A stretch of 64,000 bases of DNA from Lachnospiraceae bacterium. GTDB taxonomy: Bacteria; Bacillota; Clostridia; Lachnospirales; Lachnospiraceae. Shown piece after piece: positions 17,493 to 26,540 of this stretch. The notes under the pieces were generated by a model. It was not told the DNA's origin and ran no database searches. It saw only the letters and a list, made by a program, of their open reading frames with translations. Location of the stretch: the NCBI GenBank assembly GCA_017479285.1, contig JAFVCL010000035.1, positions 1 through 64,000 of the forward strand, written 5' to 3'. Each line of letters opens with the position of its first letter. The stretch's first letter is position 1. The translations under genes were made by a program, and so were the position numbers.

Positions 17493-18806
17493 ATGTGGGC
17501 TTATGAAAGTGTGTTTTATCAGATATATCCGCTGGGATTTTGCGGAGCGCCTTTTGAGAACGACGGAGTGCCGGAGAGCAGGATACTTAAGGTTATCGAC
17601 TGGATACCGCATATAAAGAAGCTTGGTGTTAACGCGGTATATTTTTCACCCGTATTTGAATCCGATACCCATGGGTACAACACCCGGGATTACGGAAGAA
17701 TCGATACCAGGCTCGGAAGTAATGAGGATTTTGCGCTTGTCTGCAAAAGGCTGCATGAGAACGGTATAAAGGTGGTTCTGGACGGCGTTTTTAATCATGT
17801 TGGAAGAGGCTTTTGGGCATTTCAGGACGTTTTAAAGAACCGGGAATCATCCCGGTATGTGAGCTGGTTTTCAAGGATTGCGTTCGACGGCAACTCAAAC
17901 TATAACGATGGTCTATGGTATGAGGGATGGGAGGGCAATTACGATCTTGTAAAGCTTAATCTCGGTAATGAGGAAGTGGTAAGACACATTCTGGATAATG
18001 TAACGCAGTGGGTTAGGGAATTTGATATCGACGGGCTGCGGCTTGATGTGGCGTACTGTCTTAGCGACGAGTTTTGCAGGCGCTTAAGAGCACATTGTGA
18101 CGGCATCAAGGAGGATTTTTTCCTTGTGGGAGAGGTGCTTCACGGAGAATACGGCAGGATGCTTGCCGCGAAGAATCTCCACAGTCTTACGAATTATCAG
18201 TGCTATAAGGGCATTTATTCGGCTTTTAACAGTTACAATATGTTCGAGATCATTCATTCGCTTTCAAGGCTGTTCGGGCCGGAGGACTGGACTGTTGCAA
18301 GGGGAAGCCATCTGCTCAGCTTCTGCGACAACCATGATGTCTCGAGAATAGCTTCGATAATAGAGAATGAGGCTCATCTGCCTCTGGTATACGCGATGTG
18401 CTTTGGAATGCCGGGAATTCCGATAGTTTATTACGGAAGCGAGTGGGGAGCAAAAGCGCGGAAAGAGGAGGGAGATCCGGCACTGAGGGCTTCATTTGAT
18501 GCCCCGCAGTGGAACGGGCTTACGGAGTTCATATCAAAGCTCGCCGAGGCAAAAAAGAATTCCAAAGCTCTCAATTACGGGGATTTCAGACAGGTGCTTC
18601 TCACCAATCGGCAATGTATCTTTCAGAGATACTGCGATGGCGAGAGAGTGCTGGTGGCCATAAATGCGGACGGGAATCCCTTTACGGCCCATTTTGACGC
18701 AGGCTGCGGAAGAGCAGTTGATTTAATAACAGGCGAAACACATGACTTTGGAGGAGGAAGCGAATTACCTCCATACAGCGCATATTTCTGGAAATGCGAG
18801 CGTTGA
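17493..18806 (+). CDS. GH13 alpha-amylase family glycosidase, cytoplasmic
   Basis: 437 residues from ATG 17493, preceded by AGGGAGG; a TTG at 17484 overlaps the ribosome site and is unlikely. The four GH13 regions are present: DGVFNHVG, GLRLDVAYC with nucleophile D185, LVGEVLHGEY with acid/base E214, and SFCDNHDVSR with D282. No signal peptide, so it acts on imported maltodextrins or on intracellular glycogen. The start MWAYESVFYQIYPLGF resembles cyclomaltodextrinase/neopullulanase-like members, but the extra N-terminal domain of those enzymes is missing. A C-terminal beta domain ends the protein. Confidence 0.93.
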   Translation: MWAYESVFYQIYPLGFCGAPFENDGVPESRILKVIDWIPHIKKLGVNAVYFSPVFESDTHGYNTRDYGRIDTRLGSNEDFALVCKRLHENGIKVVLDGVFNHVGRGFWAFQDVLKNRESSRYVSWFSRIAFDGNSNYNDGLWYEGWEGNYDLVKLNLGNEEVVRHILDNVTQWVREFDIDGLRLDVAYCLSDEFCRRLRAHCDGIKEDFFLVGEVLHGEYGRMLAAKNLHSLTNYQCYKGIYSAFNSYNMFEIIHSLSRLFGPEDWTVARGSHLLSFCDNHDVSRIASIIENEAHLPLVYAMCFGMPGIPIVYYGSEWGAKARKEEGDPALRASFDAPQWNGLTEFISKLAEAKKNSKALNYGDFRQVLLTNRQCIFQRYCDGERVLVAINADGNPFTAHFDAGCGRAVDLITGETHDFGGGSELPPYSAYFWKCER

Positions 18807-18845
18807 TGTAATTACAGCAGTTACACAAAACAGGAGGATTGAAAA

Positions 18846-19172
18846 ATGTCAAAGCAGGAGTGGAAAGAAAGCGGTACGGAACTGGGACACGCATTTAAAA
18901 CCTTTGGAAAGACCTTCATTCGTTCGGCAGAGACAACTACGGATAAAGTGGTGGACTGGGCTGAGGAAGCCACGGGAAAAAACAATGAGAAGGATGTCAT
19001 TCAGCCCCAGCCCAACAGCACGGTTTACAGTGACGGAAGCTGGAAGAAGGTCGGCAGGGAGCTTGGAGCGGGATTTGCGGGAATCGGAAAGACCATGCTT
19101 CACACCGTCGGGATCGGCAAAGAAGAGACTAATACAACAGGTGATACGGCTGAAAATAACAGTAGTGATTGA
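18846..19172 (+). CDS. Small protein with an internally duplicated motif
   Basis: 108 residues, GGAGG 8 bases before ATG. I do not recognise a named family. Two related segments are visible: residues 6-25 (WKESGTELGHAFKTFGKT) and residues 66-85 (WKKVGRELGAGFAGIGKT). Both have W-K-x-x-G-x-E-L-G-x-x-F-x-x-x-G-K-T, and could form amphipathic helices that touch a membrane or pack as a pair. The linker is polar and the end is Asn/Thr/Asp rich. It follows the GH13 gene by 40 bases and is probably cotranscribed. No signal peptide is seen. Confidence 0.7.
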   Translation: MSKQEWKESGTELGHAFKTFGKTFIRSAETTTDKVVDWAEEATGKNNEKDVIQPQPNSTVYSDGSWKKVGRELGAGFAGIGKTMLHTVGIGKEETNTTGDTAENNSSD

Positions 19173-19237
19173 AACGCCGAGTAGCTTAAAACCTGTATGA
19201 AACAGATTTGACAACACAATTCAGAACCGCAAAAAAA

Positions 19238-19268
19238 ACAGGACGACCATTATTAATGATCGCCCTGT
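19238..19268 (-). terminator. Rho-independent terminator of argG (usable on both strands)
   Basis: On the minus strand ACAGGGCGATCATTA pairs with TAATGGTCGTCCTGT, with two G-U wobbles, and is followed by eight Ts (A-run 19231-19238 on the plus strand). It lies 20 bases after the argG stop. On the plus strand the same stem has two mismatches followed by TTATTATTTT, so it may also end transcription from the GH13 side. Confidence 0.85.
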
Positions 19269-19287
19269 TATTATTTTGAAATCCTTA

Positions 19288-20520
19288 TCAGTTGAGCGAA
19301 AGAGGATCGATACCTTGCTCCTGCTGCTTCATGGCTCTTACCTTTGTTGAGAGTCCGAAGAGATTGATGAAGCCCTCCGCATCGTGATGATCGTAGAGAT
19401 CTCCGGTGGTGAAGGATGCTATGCTCTCGTTGTAGAGAGAGTAGGGAGAGGTGGTTCCCGCTTTGATTATATTGCCCTTGTAGAGCTTGAACTTAACCTC
19501 GCCGGTAACATACTTCTGGGTGGACTCGATAAATGCCTGCTCCGCCTCGCGCAAGGGGCTGAACCACTTTCCTTCGTAGACAAGGCTTGCGAATTTACCG
19601 CCCATCTCTTTTTTGAATGCGTAAGTGTCGCGGTCAAGTATGAGCTCCTCGAGCTGGTTATGGGCCTCCATAAGGATCGTTCCACCGAGTGTCTCGTATA
19701 CTCCGCGGCTCTTCATGCCAACGACTCTGTTCTCGACAATATCAATGATCCCGATTCCGTGCTTTCCGCCGAGTTCATTGAGCTTGCGGATAATGTCGGA
19801 AACCTTCATCTTTTCGCCGTTAATGCTCTTGGGAACGCCGGCCTCAAAGGTCATGGTGACATATTCGCCCTCATCGGGTGCCTTTTCGGGAGTCACACCC
19901 AAAACAAGAAGGTGCTCATAGTTGGGCTCGTTCGCGGGATCCTCAAGCTCGAGACCCTCATGGCTGATATGCCAGATGTTGCGGTCGCGGCTGTAGGAAC
20001 TGTCTGCAGAGAAGGGAAGGTTAATTCCGTGCTGCTTGCAGTACTCAATCTCGGATTCACGGGAATCCATTGTCCACTTCTCGTTTCTCCATGCAGCGAT
20101 GATCTTGATATCGGGAGCAAGTGCCTTTATACCGAGCTCAAATCTGATCTGGTCGTTACCCTTGCCGGTAGCGCCGTGACAGATCGCGGTAGCGCCCTCC
20201 TTGCGGGCAATCTCAACAAGTTTCTTTGCGATAAGGGGTCTTGCCATGGATGTTCCGAGAAGATATTTGTTCTCGTAAACCGCTCCTGCCTTGACGCAGG
20301 GCATAATGTAGTCATCACAGAACTCATCGGTAACATTCTCGATGTAAAGCTTGGATGCGCCGCAGCTCTTTGCGCGCTCCTCAAGTCCGTTAAGTTCCTC
20401 CTCCTGACCGCAGTCTACGCAGACGCAGATAACCTCGTAATCGAAATTTTCCTTGAGCCAGGGAATGATCGCTGTGGTGTCAAGGCCTCCGGAATAGGCC
20501 AGGATTACCTTTTCTTTCAT
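19288..20520 (-). CDS. argG: Argininosuccinate synthase
   Basis: 410 residues. Joins citrulline and aspartate with ATP, the seventh step of arginine synthesis, in the cytoplasm. The PP-loop motif AYSGGLDTT is at the N-terminus, the citrulline/aspartate-binding GATGKGNDQIRFE in the middle, and SRESEIEYC and SPYSLYNE further on. Length is normal for the family. It is the only arg gene on the minus strand and is divergent from the GNAT-argJBD operon, sharing an intergenic region with phased ARG-box-like sites. AGGAGG-like CGGAGGC lies about 9 bases before the start. Confidence 0.98.
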   Translation of the reverse strand: MKEKVILAYSGGLDTTAIIPWLKENFDYEVICVCVDCGQEEELNGLEERAKSCGASKLYIENVTDEFCDDYIMPCVKAGAVYENKYLLGTSMARPLIAKKLVEIARKEGATAICHGATGKGNDQIRFELGIKALAPDIKIIAAWRNEKWTMDSRESEIEYCKQHGINLPFSADSSYSRDRNIWHISHEGLELEDPANEPNYEHLLVLGVTPEKAPDEGEYVTMTFEAGVPKSINGEKMKVSDIIRKLNELGGKHGIGIIDIVENRVVGMKSRGVYETLGGTILMEAHNQLEELILDRDTYAFKKEMGGKFASLVYEGKWFSPLREAEQAFIESTQKYVTGEVKFKLYKGNIIKAGTTSPYSLYNESIASFTTGDLYDHHDAEGFINLFGLSTKVRAMKQQEQGIDPLSLN

Positions 20521-20578
20521 AGTGTTTTGCCTCCGTTAATATATTTTTAACAGTTTTTTTTAATCGTTGCTAAATGCT

Positions 20579-20607
20579 ACTATACAACTAAGAAGAGACA
20601 AACGCAA
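20579..20607 (-). promoter_or_regulatory. Predicted argG promoter
   Basis: On the minus strand TTGCGT (20602-20607) and TATAGT (20579-20584) are separated by exactly 17 bases, a good sigma-A pattern. The predicted transcript starts near 20572, about 50 bases before the argG start. The ARG-box-like operators lie immediately upstream of its -35. Confidence 0.6.
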
Positions 20608-20625
20608 GACAAAAATTGAAAATTA

Positions 20626-20700
20626 AGAATAAATATTCGCGAAATTATGAATTATTCATAAAAATATGCATAATTATACATAAAAATAAAATTATTCTGC
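20626..20700. promoter_or_regulatory. Tandem ARG-box-like operators between argG and the argJBD operon
   Basis: Three palindromic sites fit the ArgR/AhrC box core TGAATAATTATTCA: GAATAAATATTC at 20627-20638, TGAATTATTCA at 20648-20658 and TGCATAATTATACA at 20667-20680. Their centres are about 20.5 bases apart, the two-helical-turn spacing of paired ARG boxes. A fourth degenerate site (AAAATTATTCTGCA, about 20688-20701) continues the array. The array lies between the two divergent promoters. ArgR itself is not in the window. Confidence 0.65.
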
Positions 20701-20718
20701 ATAAAAATAAAAAACCGG

Positions 20719-20746
20719 TTGACAAATTTTTTTAATGTTATATTCT
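20719..20746 (+). promoter_or_regulatory. Predicted promoter of the GNAT-argJBD operon
   Basis: Consensus TTGACA at 20719-20724 and TATTCT at 20741-20746, 16 bases apart, with an A/T-rich spacer. The transcript would begin about 30 bases before the GNAT start codon. The ARG-box-like array ends about 20 bases upstream of the -35. Confidence 0.65.
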
Positions 20747-20785
20747 ATAGAAGCAAGCCCATAAGGAAGGCAGGTTTTTTGATTG

Positions 20786-21241
20786 ATGAAATATGAAGTC
20801 AGGAAGATGACAATTGAAGATTATGACGGTGTTAAGGCTCTCTGGATGTCGATCCACGGGTTTGCCATAAGGAGCATCGACGATTCGAGAGAGGGAGTCG
20901 CAAGATTCCTGAAGAGAAATCCCGAGACCTCGACGGTGGCCGTCTCGGAAAACGGTGAGATAATCGGTGCGATCCTCTGCGGGCATGATGGAAGGCGGGG
21001 ATGTCTTTATCATGTGTGCGTCAGAGAGGACAGTAGAAGAAACGGTATCGGAAAGGCGATGGTGGTGTTCTGCATGAACGCTTTGAAGGCTGAGGAGATC
21101 AACAAGGTCAGCCTTATCGCGTTTACGAAAAACGACATAGGAAACGCCTTCTGGAATTGCATCGGCTGGACGAAGAGACTTGACTTAAACTATTATGACT
21201 TTACCCTTAACGAAGCAAATATAACCGCGTTCAACAATTAG
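20786..21241 (+). CDS. GNAT-family N-acetyltransferase leading the argJBD operon
   Basis: 151 residues from ATG 20786 (TTG 20783 is an alternative; the purine-rich AAGGAAGG is rather far upstream). A single GNAT domain: the acetyl-CoA loop VCVREDSRRNGIGKAMV is clear, as is the closing AFWNCIGWTKR motif. Substrate unknown. Its place as first gene of an arginine operon suggests a role with glutamate or another arginine-linked amine. However, ArgJ already recycles the acetyl group, and short GNAT proteins have very varied targets, so this is inference only. Confidence 0.88.
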   Translation: MKYEVRKMTIEDYDGVKALWMSIHGFAIRSIDDSREGVARFLKRNPETSTVAVSENGEIIGAILCGHDGRRGCLYHVCVREDSRRNGIGKAMVVFCMNALKAEEINKVSLIAFTKNDIGNAFWNCIGWTKRLDLNYYDFTLNEANITAFNN

Positions 21242-21329
21242 CGGACAGATGATAGATAAAATTTACCGGATGTGGATGGTGCAAGCTGTGCCGGGATATG
21301 ACGGTAGCAAGAAGAATGGAGATAAATCT

Positions 21330-22562
21330 ATGAGCAAGATAAAGGAAATAAAGGGAGGGGTTACAGCACCTCAGGGATTTAAGGCTGCGGATACCGCCGC
21401 CGGAATAAAATATCAGGGAAGGACCGATATGGCGATGGTGACCTGCGATGTTCCCTGCGAGTGCGCCGGAACCTTTACCAGCAATGTCGTAAAGGCCGCC
21501 TGCGTACAGTGGGATATGGAGCTTGCCCGCTCCGGAAGAAAGATGCAGGCTGTTGTTATAAACTCGGGTATCGCCAATGCGTGCACCGGACAGGAGGGGT
21601 GGGATGCGTGTAAAGCCACTGCCGGGGCTGTCGAAAAGGCTCTGGGGATTCCCGCGGATACGGTTGCGGTCGCCTCAACAGGCGTTATCGGAATGCAGCT
21701 TCCCGTTGAAAAGCTTGAAAACGGGGTTGCGGCTATGGCAAAGACGCTGGAGCGCTCCGAAGAAGCCTCTACCGCCGCATCCAAAGCAATAATGACAACC
21801 GATACCATAAACAAGGAAATTGCCGTAACATTCGAGATCGGCGGGAAAACCGTTACACTCGGCGGAATGAGCAAGGGCTCCGGAATGATCCACCCGAATA
21901 TGTGTACAATGCTCGGTTTCCTTACAACCGATCTTGACATAGAAAAGAAGCTCCTTCAGGAGGCTCTGAGCGATGTAATAAAAGACACCTTCAATATGAT
22001 AACGGTCGACGGCGATACATCCACAAACGATACGCTTCTTATCATGGCAAACGGACTTGCGGAGAATACAAGGATTACGGAAAAGGGCGGGGACTACGAG
22101 ACCTTTAAAAACGCACTTTTTTATGTATGCAGATATCTCGCAAGACGCATGGCCGGGGACGGTGAGGGCGCCACAAAGCTCTTTGAAGCCAAGGTCGTAA
22201 ACGCAAAGAGCAAGGATGATGCGAGAACGCTTTCGAGAGCCATCGTGGGTTCAAACCTCTCAAAGGCGGCAATCTACGGATGTGATGCCAATTTCGGGCG
22301 TTTTCTCTGCGCTATGGGATATTCGGGAGCGCAGTTTGACCAGAATGATGTTGAGCTCTTCTTCGAAAGCGCGGAAGGAAGGCTTCAGGTGTTCAAAAAG
22401 GGAGTTCCCCTTGACTTTGACGAGGAACTGGCGGTTAAGATAATGAAGGCTCCGGAAGTCACCGTATTTGTGGATATGCATGAGGGAAGCGGGGAGGCTG
22501 CCGCGTGGGGCTGTGACCTTACATATGATTATGTTAAGATCAATGCGGATTACCGCTCGTAA
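21330..22562 (+). CDS. argJ: Bifunctional ornithine acetyltransferase / N-acetylglutamate synthase
   Basis: 410 residues from ATG 21330, with GGAG 9 bases upstream; the longer frame from 21249 has no ribosome site. ArgJ transfers acetyl from N-acetylornithine to glutamate, closing the acetyl cycle. The autocleavage region is visible as SKGSGMIHPNM then CTML, placing the catalytic threonine at T193. Most ArgJ proteins have Ala before that Thr; here it is C192. Also visible are VINSGIANACTG near the start, STGVIGMQLP, and a C-terminal GCDLTYDYVKINADYRS, the usual end. One chain is expected to split into alpha and beta subunits. Confidence 0.97.
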   Translation: MSKIKEIKGGVTAPQGFKAADTAAGIKYQGRTDMAMVTCDVPCECAGTFTSNVVKAACVQWDMELARSGRKMQAVVINSGIANACTGQEGWDACKATAGAVEKALGIPADTVAVASTGVIGMQLPVEKLENGVAAMAKTLERSEEASTAASKAIMTTDTINKEIAVTFEIGGKTVTLGGMSKGSGMIHPNMCTMLGFLTTDLDIEKKLLQEALSDVIKDTFNMITVDGDTSTNDTLLIMANGLAENTRITEKGGDYETFKNALFYVCRYLARRMAGDGEGATKLFEAKVVNAKSKDDARTLSRAIVGSNLSKAAIYGCDANFGRFLCAMGYSGAQFDQNDVELFFESAEGRLQVFKKGVPLDFDEELAVKIMKAPEVTVFVDMHEGSGEAAAWGCDLTYDYVKINADYRS

Positions 22563-22699
22563 AGCGCTAAAGCCCGCGAAGGCGGATAAGACAGCAATAC
22601 TAAACAGGCTTCGGAGGATGCGGAGCATAAAGACGAAAAATGCCGGCGTGGTATTATGGCCGGGGAAAGAATAATAAAACAGGCAGGAGAAATGTAAAA

Positions 22700-23602
22700 A
22701 TGGCACAGGATATGCAGGAGATCATGAAAAAGGCGGAGGTACTTATAGAGGCGCTTCCCTATATTCAGAGATTTAACCGCAAGATAATAGTTGTTAAGTA
22801 CGGCGGAAGCGCTATGGTGGATCCGGAGCTTCAGCGAAATGTTATAAAGGATGTGACGCTTTTAAAGCTTGTAGGCTTCAAGCCGATAATCGTCCACGGC
22901 GGCGGAAAGGAGATCAGCCGCTGGGTCAGCAAGGTGGGAAAAGAAGCCCAGTTTGTAAACGGACTTCGGGTAACCGATGCCGAAACCATGGAAATCGCCG
23001 AGATGGTACTAGGAAGAGTGAACAAGAATCTCGTCACCATGGTACAGGAGCTGGGAGTTAAGGCTGTCGGTATAAGCGGAAAGGACGGAGGACTTCTTAC
23101 CGTTGACAAGAAGTATTCGGACGGACAGGATATCGGCTTTGTCGGAGATATAAAGAAGGTGGACAGCAAGGTGCTCTACGACCTTCTTGATAACGATTTC
23201 CTCCCAATAGTAGCTCCCATAGGTCTTGATGAAAACTTCCAGACCTACAATATCAATGCTGATGACGCCGCATGTGCCATAGCAAAAGCGGTGGGAGCCG
23301 ATAAACTTGTATTCCTCACGGATATCGAGGGTCTTTACAGAGATATAAACGACAAGAGCAGCTTTATCTCAAGACTTACCGCTTCCGAGGCAGATGCGCT
23401 TATAAACGGCGGTGTTATCGGCGGAGGAATGCTTCCCAAGCTCGGAAACTGCACCTCGGCAATCCGTGCGGGAGTCAGCAGAGTACACATCCTCGACGGC
23501 AGGGTTCCCCATTGTCTGCTTCTTGAGATATTTACAAACGAAGGCATAGGAACCGCAATATTGGCGGATGATGACCATCTGGTCAACAGTGACAGACAGT
23601 AA
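22700..23602 (+). CDS. argB: Acetylglutamate kinase
   Basis: 300 residues from ATG 22700 (AGGAGA 9 bases upstream); the frame is open back to 22640 but that part is not conserved in style. Second step of arginine synthesis, ATP-dependent phosphorylation of N-acetylglutamate. Motifs: [37 protein letters not shown] and GGMLPKL. The N-terminal helix ([21 protein letters not shown]) is the type found in arginine-inhibited hexameric enzymes, so feedback control by arginine is likely. 137 bases separate it from argJ. Confidence 0.97.
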   Translation: MAQDMQEIMKKAEVLIEALPYIQRFNRKIIVVKYGGSAMVDPELQRNVIKDVTLLKLVGFKPIIVHGGGKEISRWVSKVGKEAQFVNGLRVTDAETMEIAEMVLGRVNKNLVTMVQELGVKAVGISGKDGGLLTVDKKYSDGQDIGFVGDIKKVDSKVLYDLLDNDFLPIVAPIGLDENFQTYNINADDAACAIAKAVGADKLVFLTDIEGLYRDINDKSSFISRLTASEADALINGGVIGGGMLPKLGNCTSAIRAGVSRVHILDGRVPHCLLLEIFTNEGIGTAILADDDHLVNSDRQ

Positions 23603-23655
23603 TTCATAATAAAAAACAGAAGCTATTTTTAAAATATTTATTTTGAGGTATATTT

Positions 23656-24855
23656 ATGGGACAGGTAATGTCGGATTATATAAGTGAAGCTGAAAACGCT
23701 CTCCTGCATACATACAATCGCTATCAGATAGTTCTTGACAGGGGAGAAGGGGTATATCTCTATGACCTTGAGGGAAAGAAATACCTTGACTTTGTGGCGG
23801 GTATCGCCGTTTTTGCACTGGGGTATTCCAATGAGGAGTATAAGACTGCCGTTAAAGAGCAGGTTGACAAGCTTATGCATACCTCGAATTATTATTACAA
23901 TGTTCCTGCAATCGAGGCTGCAAAGAGAATAAAAAAGATGTCCGGTATGGACAGGGTCTTCTTTACGAATTCAGGAGCCGAGGCGATCGAGGGAGCGATA
24001 AAGACCGCGAGGAAGTACGCCTTCCTTAAGGACGGCAGGACCGATCATGAGATAATCGCAATGAACCATTCTTTCCACGGACGCACAATGGGTGCGCTTT
24101 CCGTAACCGGTAACCCTCATTACAGGGACGCTTTTGAACCGGGTATTGGAAATATCAGGTTTGCGGATTATAATGATTTTGAATCGGTAGAACGATGTGT
24201 AAATGAAAAAACATGCGCTATCTTAATGGAAACGGTTCAGGGAGAGGGAGGACTTACTCCCGCAAACGAGGACTTTCTTAGGAAAGTGCGGGCTCTCTGC
24301 GATGAAAAGGACATCCTTCTTATTCTGGATGAGATACAGTGCGGAATGGGACGCACAGGGTATGATTTCGCGTGGCAGAAGTACGGTGTAAAACCGGATG
24401 TTATGACTTCAGCAAAGGCTTTGGGATGCGGCGTACCTGTGGGAGCGTTCATGATGACTGAGAAAGTCGGAAGCCATTCGCTTGTTGCCGGAGATCACGG
24501 AACCACATACGGCGGAAATCCGCTTGCCTGCACGGCCGTAAACAAGGTGCTTGAGATCTTTGAGCGCGAGGATATCTCCGGACATGTAAGAGAGGTGGCT
24601 CCCTACCTTTGGGAAAAGCTTGATGAGCTTATGAAAAAGCACCCCGCCATAAAGGAACACCGCGGCGCGGGACTGATGCAGGGACTTGTGTTTGATACCC
24701 CGGTAGCGCCTGTTATCAATAAGGCTCTGGACAAGGGGCTCATTCTTATAAACGCGGGTGCGAACATTTTGAGGTTTGTTCCTCCTCTTGTGATCGGGAA
24801 GGAGCACATTGACGAGATGGTATCTATCCTCGACGGATGTATAGAGGATGTATAG
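23656..24855 (+). CDS. argD: Acetylornithine aminotransferase
   Basis: 399 residues, class-III PLP aminotransferase. Converts N-acetylglutamate semialdehyde to N-acetylornithine with glutamate as amino donor. Motifs: FTNSGAEAIEGAIKTAR at the cofactor phosphate, NHSFHGRTMGAL, ILDEIQCGMGRTG with the PLP aspartate, and the lysine in TSAKALGCGVPVGA. Ends with the usual LRFVPPLVIG segment. GAGG lies 9 bases before ATG. argF, carB, carA and argH are not in the window. Confidence 0.96.
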   Translation: MGQVMSDYISEAENALLHTYNRYQIVLDRGEGVYLYDLEGKKYLDFVAGIAVFALGYSNEEYKTAVKEQVDKLMHTSNYYYNVPAIEAAKRIKKMSGMDRVFFTNSGAEAIEGAIKTARKYAFLKDGRTDHEIIAMNHSFHGRTMGALSVTGNPHYRDAFEPGIGNIRFADYNDFESVERCVNEKTCAILMETVQGEGGLTPANEDFLRKVRALCDEKDILLILDEIQCGMGRTGYDFAWQKYGVKPDVMTSAKALGCGVPVGAFMMTEKVGSHSLVAGDHGTTYGGNPLACTAVNKVLEIFEREDISGHVREVAPYLWEKLDELMKKHPAIKEHRGAGLMQGLVFDTPVAPVINKALDKGLILINAGANILRFVPPLVIGKEHIDEMVSILDGCIEDV

Positions 24856-24917
24856 CGCATATATGGAATAAATGCATCGAATAAACAGGACAGATAAAGG
24901 ACAGAATATAGACAGTA

Positions 24918-26501
24918 ATGGAACTACAGCGTAAAATAACGAGCGTAATAGTAATTATTTTAATAACTGCACTGCTTTTTTATTGCGGTACTTTGGAAAT
25001 CCAGACTCCCGAGGAAGAGGTGACCGAAACTGCGTGGTATAACAGAAGCGATACCATATACTTCTGGTACTCCGATGAGAGTATGACGGATTATATCAAT
25101 AAGGCAGCGGTGGATTTCGGAGAACTGAATAATGTTCATGTGCTTCCTATGCTCATAACTCATGACAACTACCTCGAGGCCGTGAATGAGGCTTCCGTGG
25201 AGAACAATGAGCTTCCGGATGCCTATATTCTCGGACATGAATCCCTTGAGATGGCTTATATGACCGGACTGGCCGCAAGGGTAAATGACCCCGAAGGGTA
25301 TCTTTCGGCTGAGAATTTTTCCGAGGCAGCCATAAACGCGGTTACTTATGATGGAATGCTGGTGGGTTATCCTCTCTCGTATGATACCTGCGTGCTTGTT
25401 TATAATGAGGATTATCTCCACGACTGGGCGAACCAGAAGGCGCTTGCGATTCTTAAGGGAGAGGGAGATACCTACGAGGACGGAGAGTATTTCCAGGAGA
25501 TAGATTCGAGCCTCTCTACGGATGATGTAAATTCCGACACCCGGGAGGATTCCGGAACGGAGGAGACTGCCGGAGAAGGGGAGTCCGATTCATCCGGGGA
25601 TTTTGTCACGGATTATTCTGCCACAGAGAGCTTCGATGAGGAGTACGGCGAGGAATACGAGGAGCCGGAAATAGACTACGACTCCCTTACGGAAGAGGAA
25701 CAGGCTCTTGTCCTCGAGAAAAAGACGGACGAGGTGTTTAAGGACGCCATTCCAGATACGCTGAATTCTCTTCTCACTATCGCGGACAGCTACAGTGCAT
25801 CCGCAGGCGTAGACGGAGTCATGAGCTGGGATGTGACCGATATTTTATACAATTTCTGGATCATAGGCGATGTGGTCAACCTCGGAGGACCTTCCGGGGA
25901 TGATGAGACCAATATCTTTTTTAACAATGAAAATACACAGACCTGTCTGTTAAGATATCAGTATCTTCATAACTTTTTTAACATCGACTCCGCGCTTACC
26001 AGTTATGACAAGGTAATACAGGATTTCATTGACGGAAGGATGATATTTACCATCGCCTCGGTAGATGCCGTAAAAAAACTCAAGGACGCAAAGGAAGAAG
26101 GTACATTTGCGCACGAATACGGGTTTGCGCTTATCCCCGAGGTAAATGAAGAGACCCGCAGCAGGTCCATGTCAATGACCGAGGTTGTGGTGGTAAACGG
26201 TTATTCGGAGAAAAAGGACATAGCTAACGCCTTTGCAAGATATCTGACGGGTGATTTTGCAAATGAGCTGTACCCGAGAACCGGGAAGGCGGCATGTAAT
26301 ATACATGCCAATGCGGACTACGCAGGTCTTGATGTATTTGATGCGGAATATGCAGGCAGCGTTCCGCTTCCGAAGATAATCGAGCTTGAGAATTTCTGGA
26401 TGGAGCTTGAGGCTCTGTTCGCAAGGATATGGGACGGAGAGGATGTGGAGACCGAGTTGTCAAATCTTGATAATACGGTAGACCTGTTCTTTACAAAATA
26501 A
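24918..26501 (+). CDS. Orphan extracellular solute-binding protein with an acidic insert
   Basis: 527 residues. An N-terminal hydrophobic segment (about 7-24, ILITALLFYCG) is a membrane anchor or poor lipoprotein signal (FYC before the cysteine is not a good lipobox). The mature part follows the family-1 (MalE-like) fold: IYFWYSDESMTDYI, AYILGHESLEMAYMTG, DGMLVGYPLSYDTCVLVYNED. A stretch at about 180-265 is Asp/Glu/Ser/Thr rich and looks like an inserted loop. No ABC permease or ATPase is adjacent, so it may serve a transporter elsewhere or act as a sensor. Follows argD by 62 bases. Confidence 0.8.
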   Translation: MELQRKITSVIVIILITALLFYCGTLEIQTPEEEVTETAWYNRSDTIYFWYSDESMTDYINKAAVDFGELNNVHVLPMLITHDNYLEAVNEASVENNELPDAYILGHESLEMAYMTGLAARVNDPEGYLSAENFSEAAINAVTYDGMLVGYPLSYDTCVLVYNEDYLHDWANQKALAILKGEGDTYEDGEYFQEIDSSLSTDDVNSDTREDSGTEETAGEGESDSSGDFVTDYSATESFDEEYGEEYEEPEIDYDSLTEEEQALVLEKKTDEVFKDAIPDTLNSLLTIADSYSASAGVDGVMSWDVTDILYNFWIIGDVVNLGGPSGDDETNIFFNNENTQTCLLRYQYLHNFFNIDSALTSYDKVIQDFIDGRMIFTIASVDAVKKLKDAKEEGTFAHEYGFALIPEVNEETRSRSMSMTEVVVVNGYSEKKDIANAFARYLTGDFANELYPRTGKAACNIHANADYAGLDVFDAEYAGSVPLPKIIELENFWMELEALFARIWDGEDVETELSNLDNTVDLFFTK

Positions 26502-26540
26502 AAAAGACTCAGCAGCAGATTCCCACAAAACGGAGGGAAT

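Noticed and set aside
19384..20550. 388-codon open frame on the + strand
   Set aside because: Lies entirely antisense to argG, which has full family motifs; its composition is that of a shadow frame.
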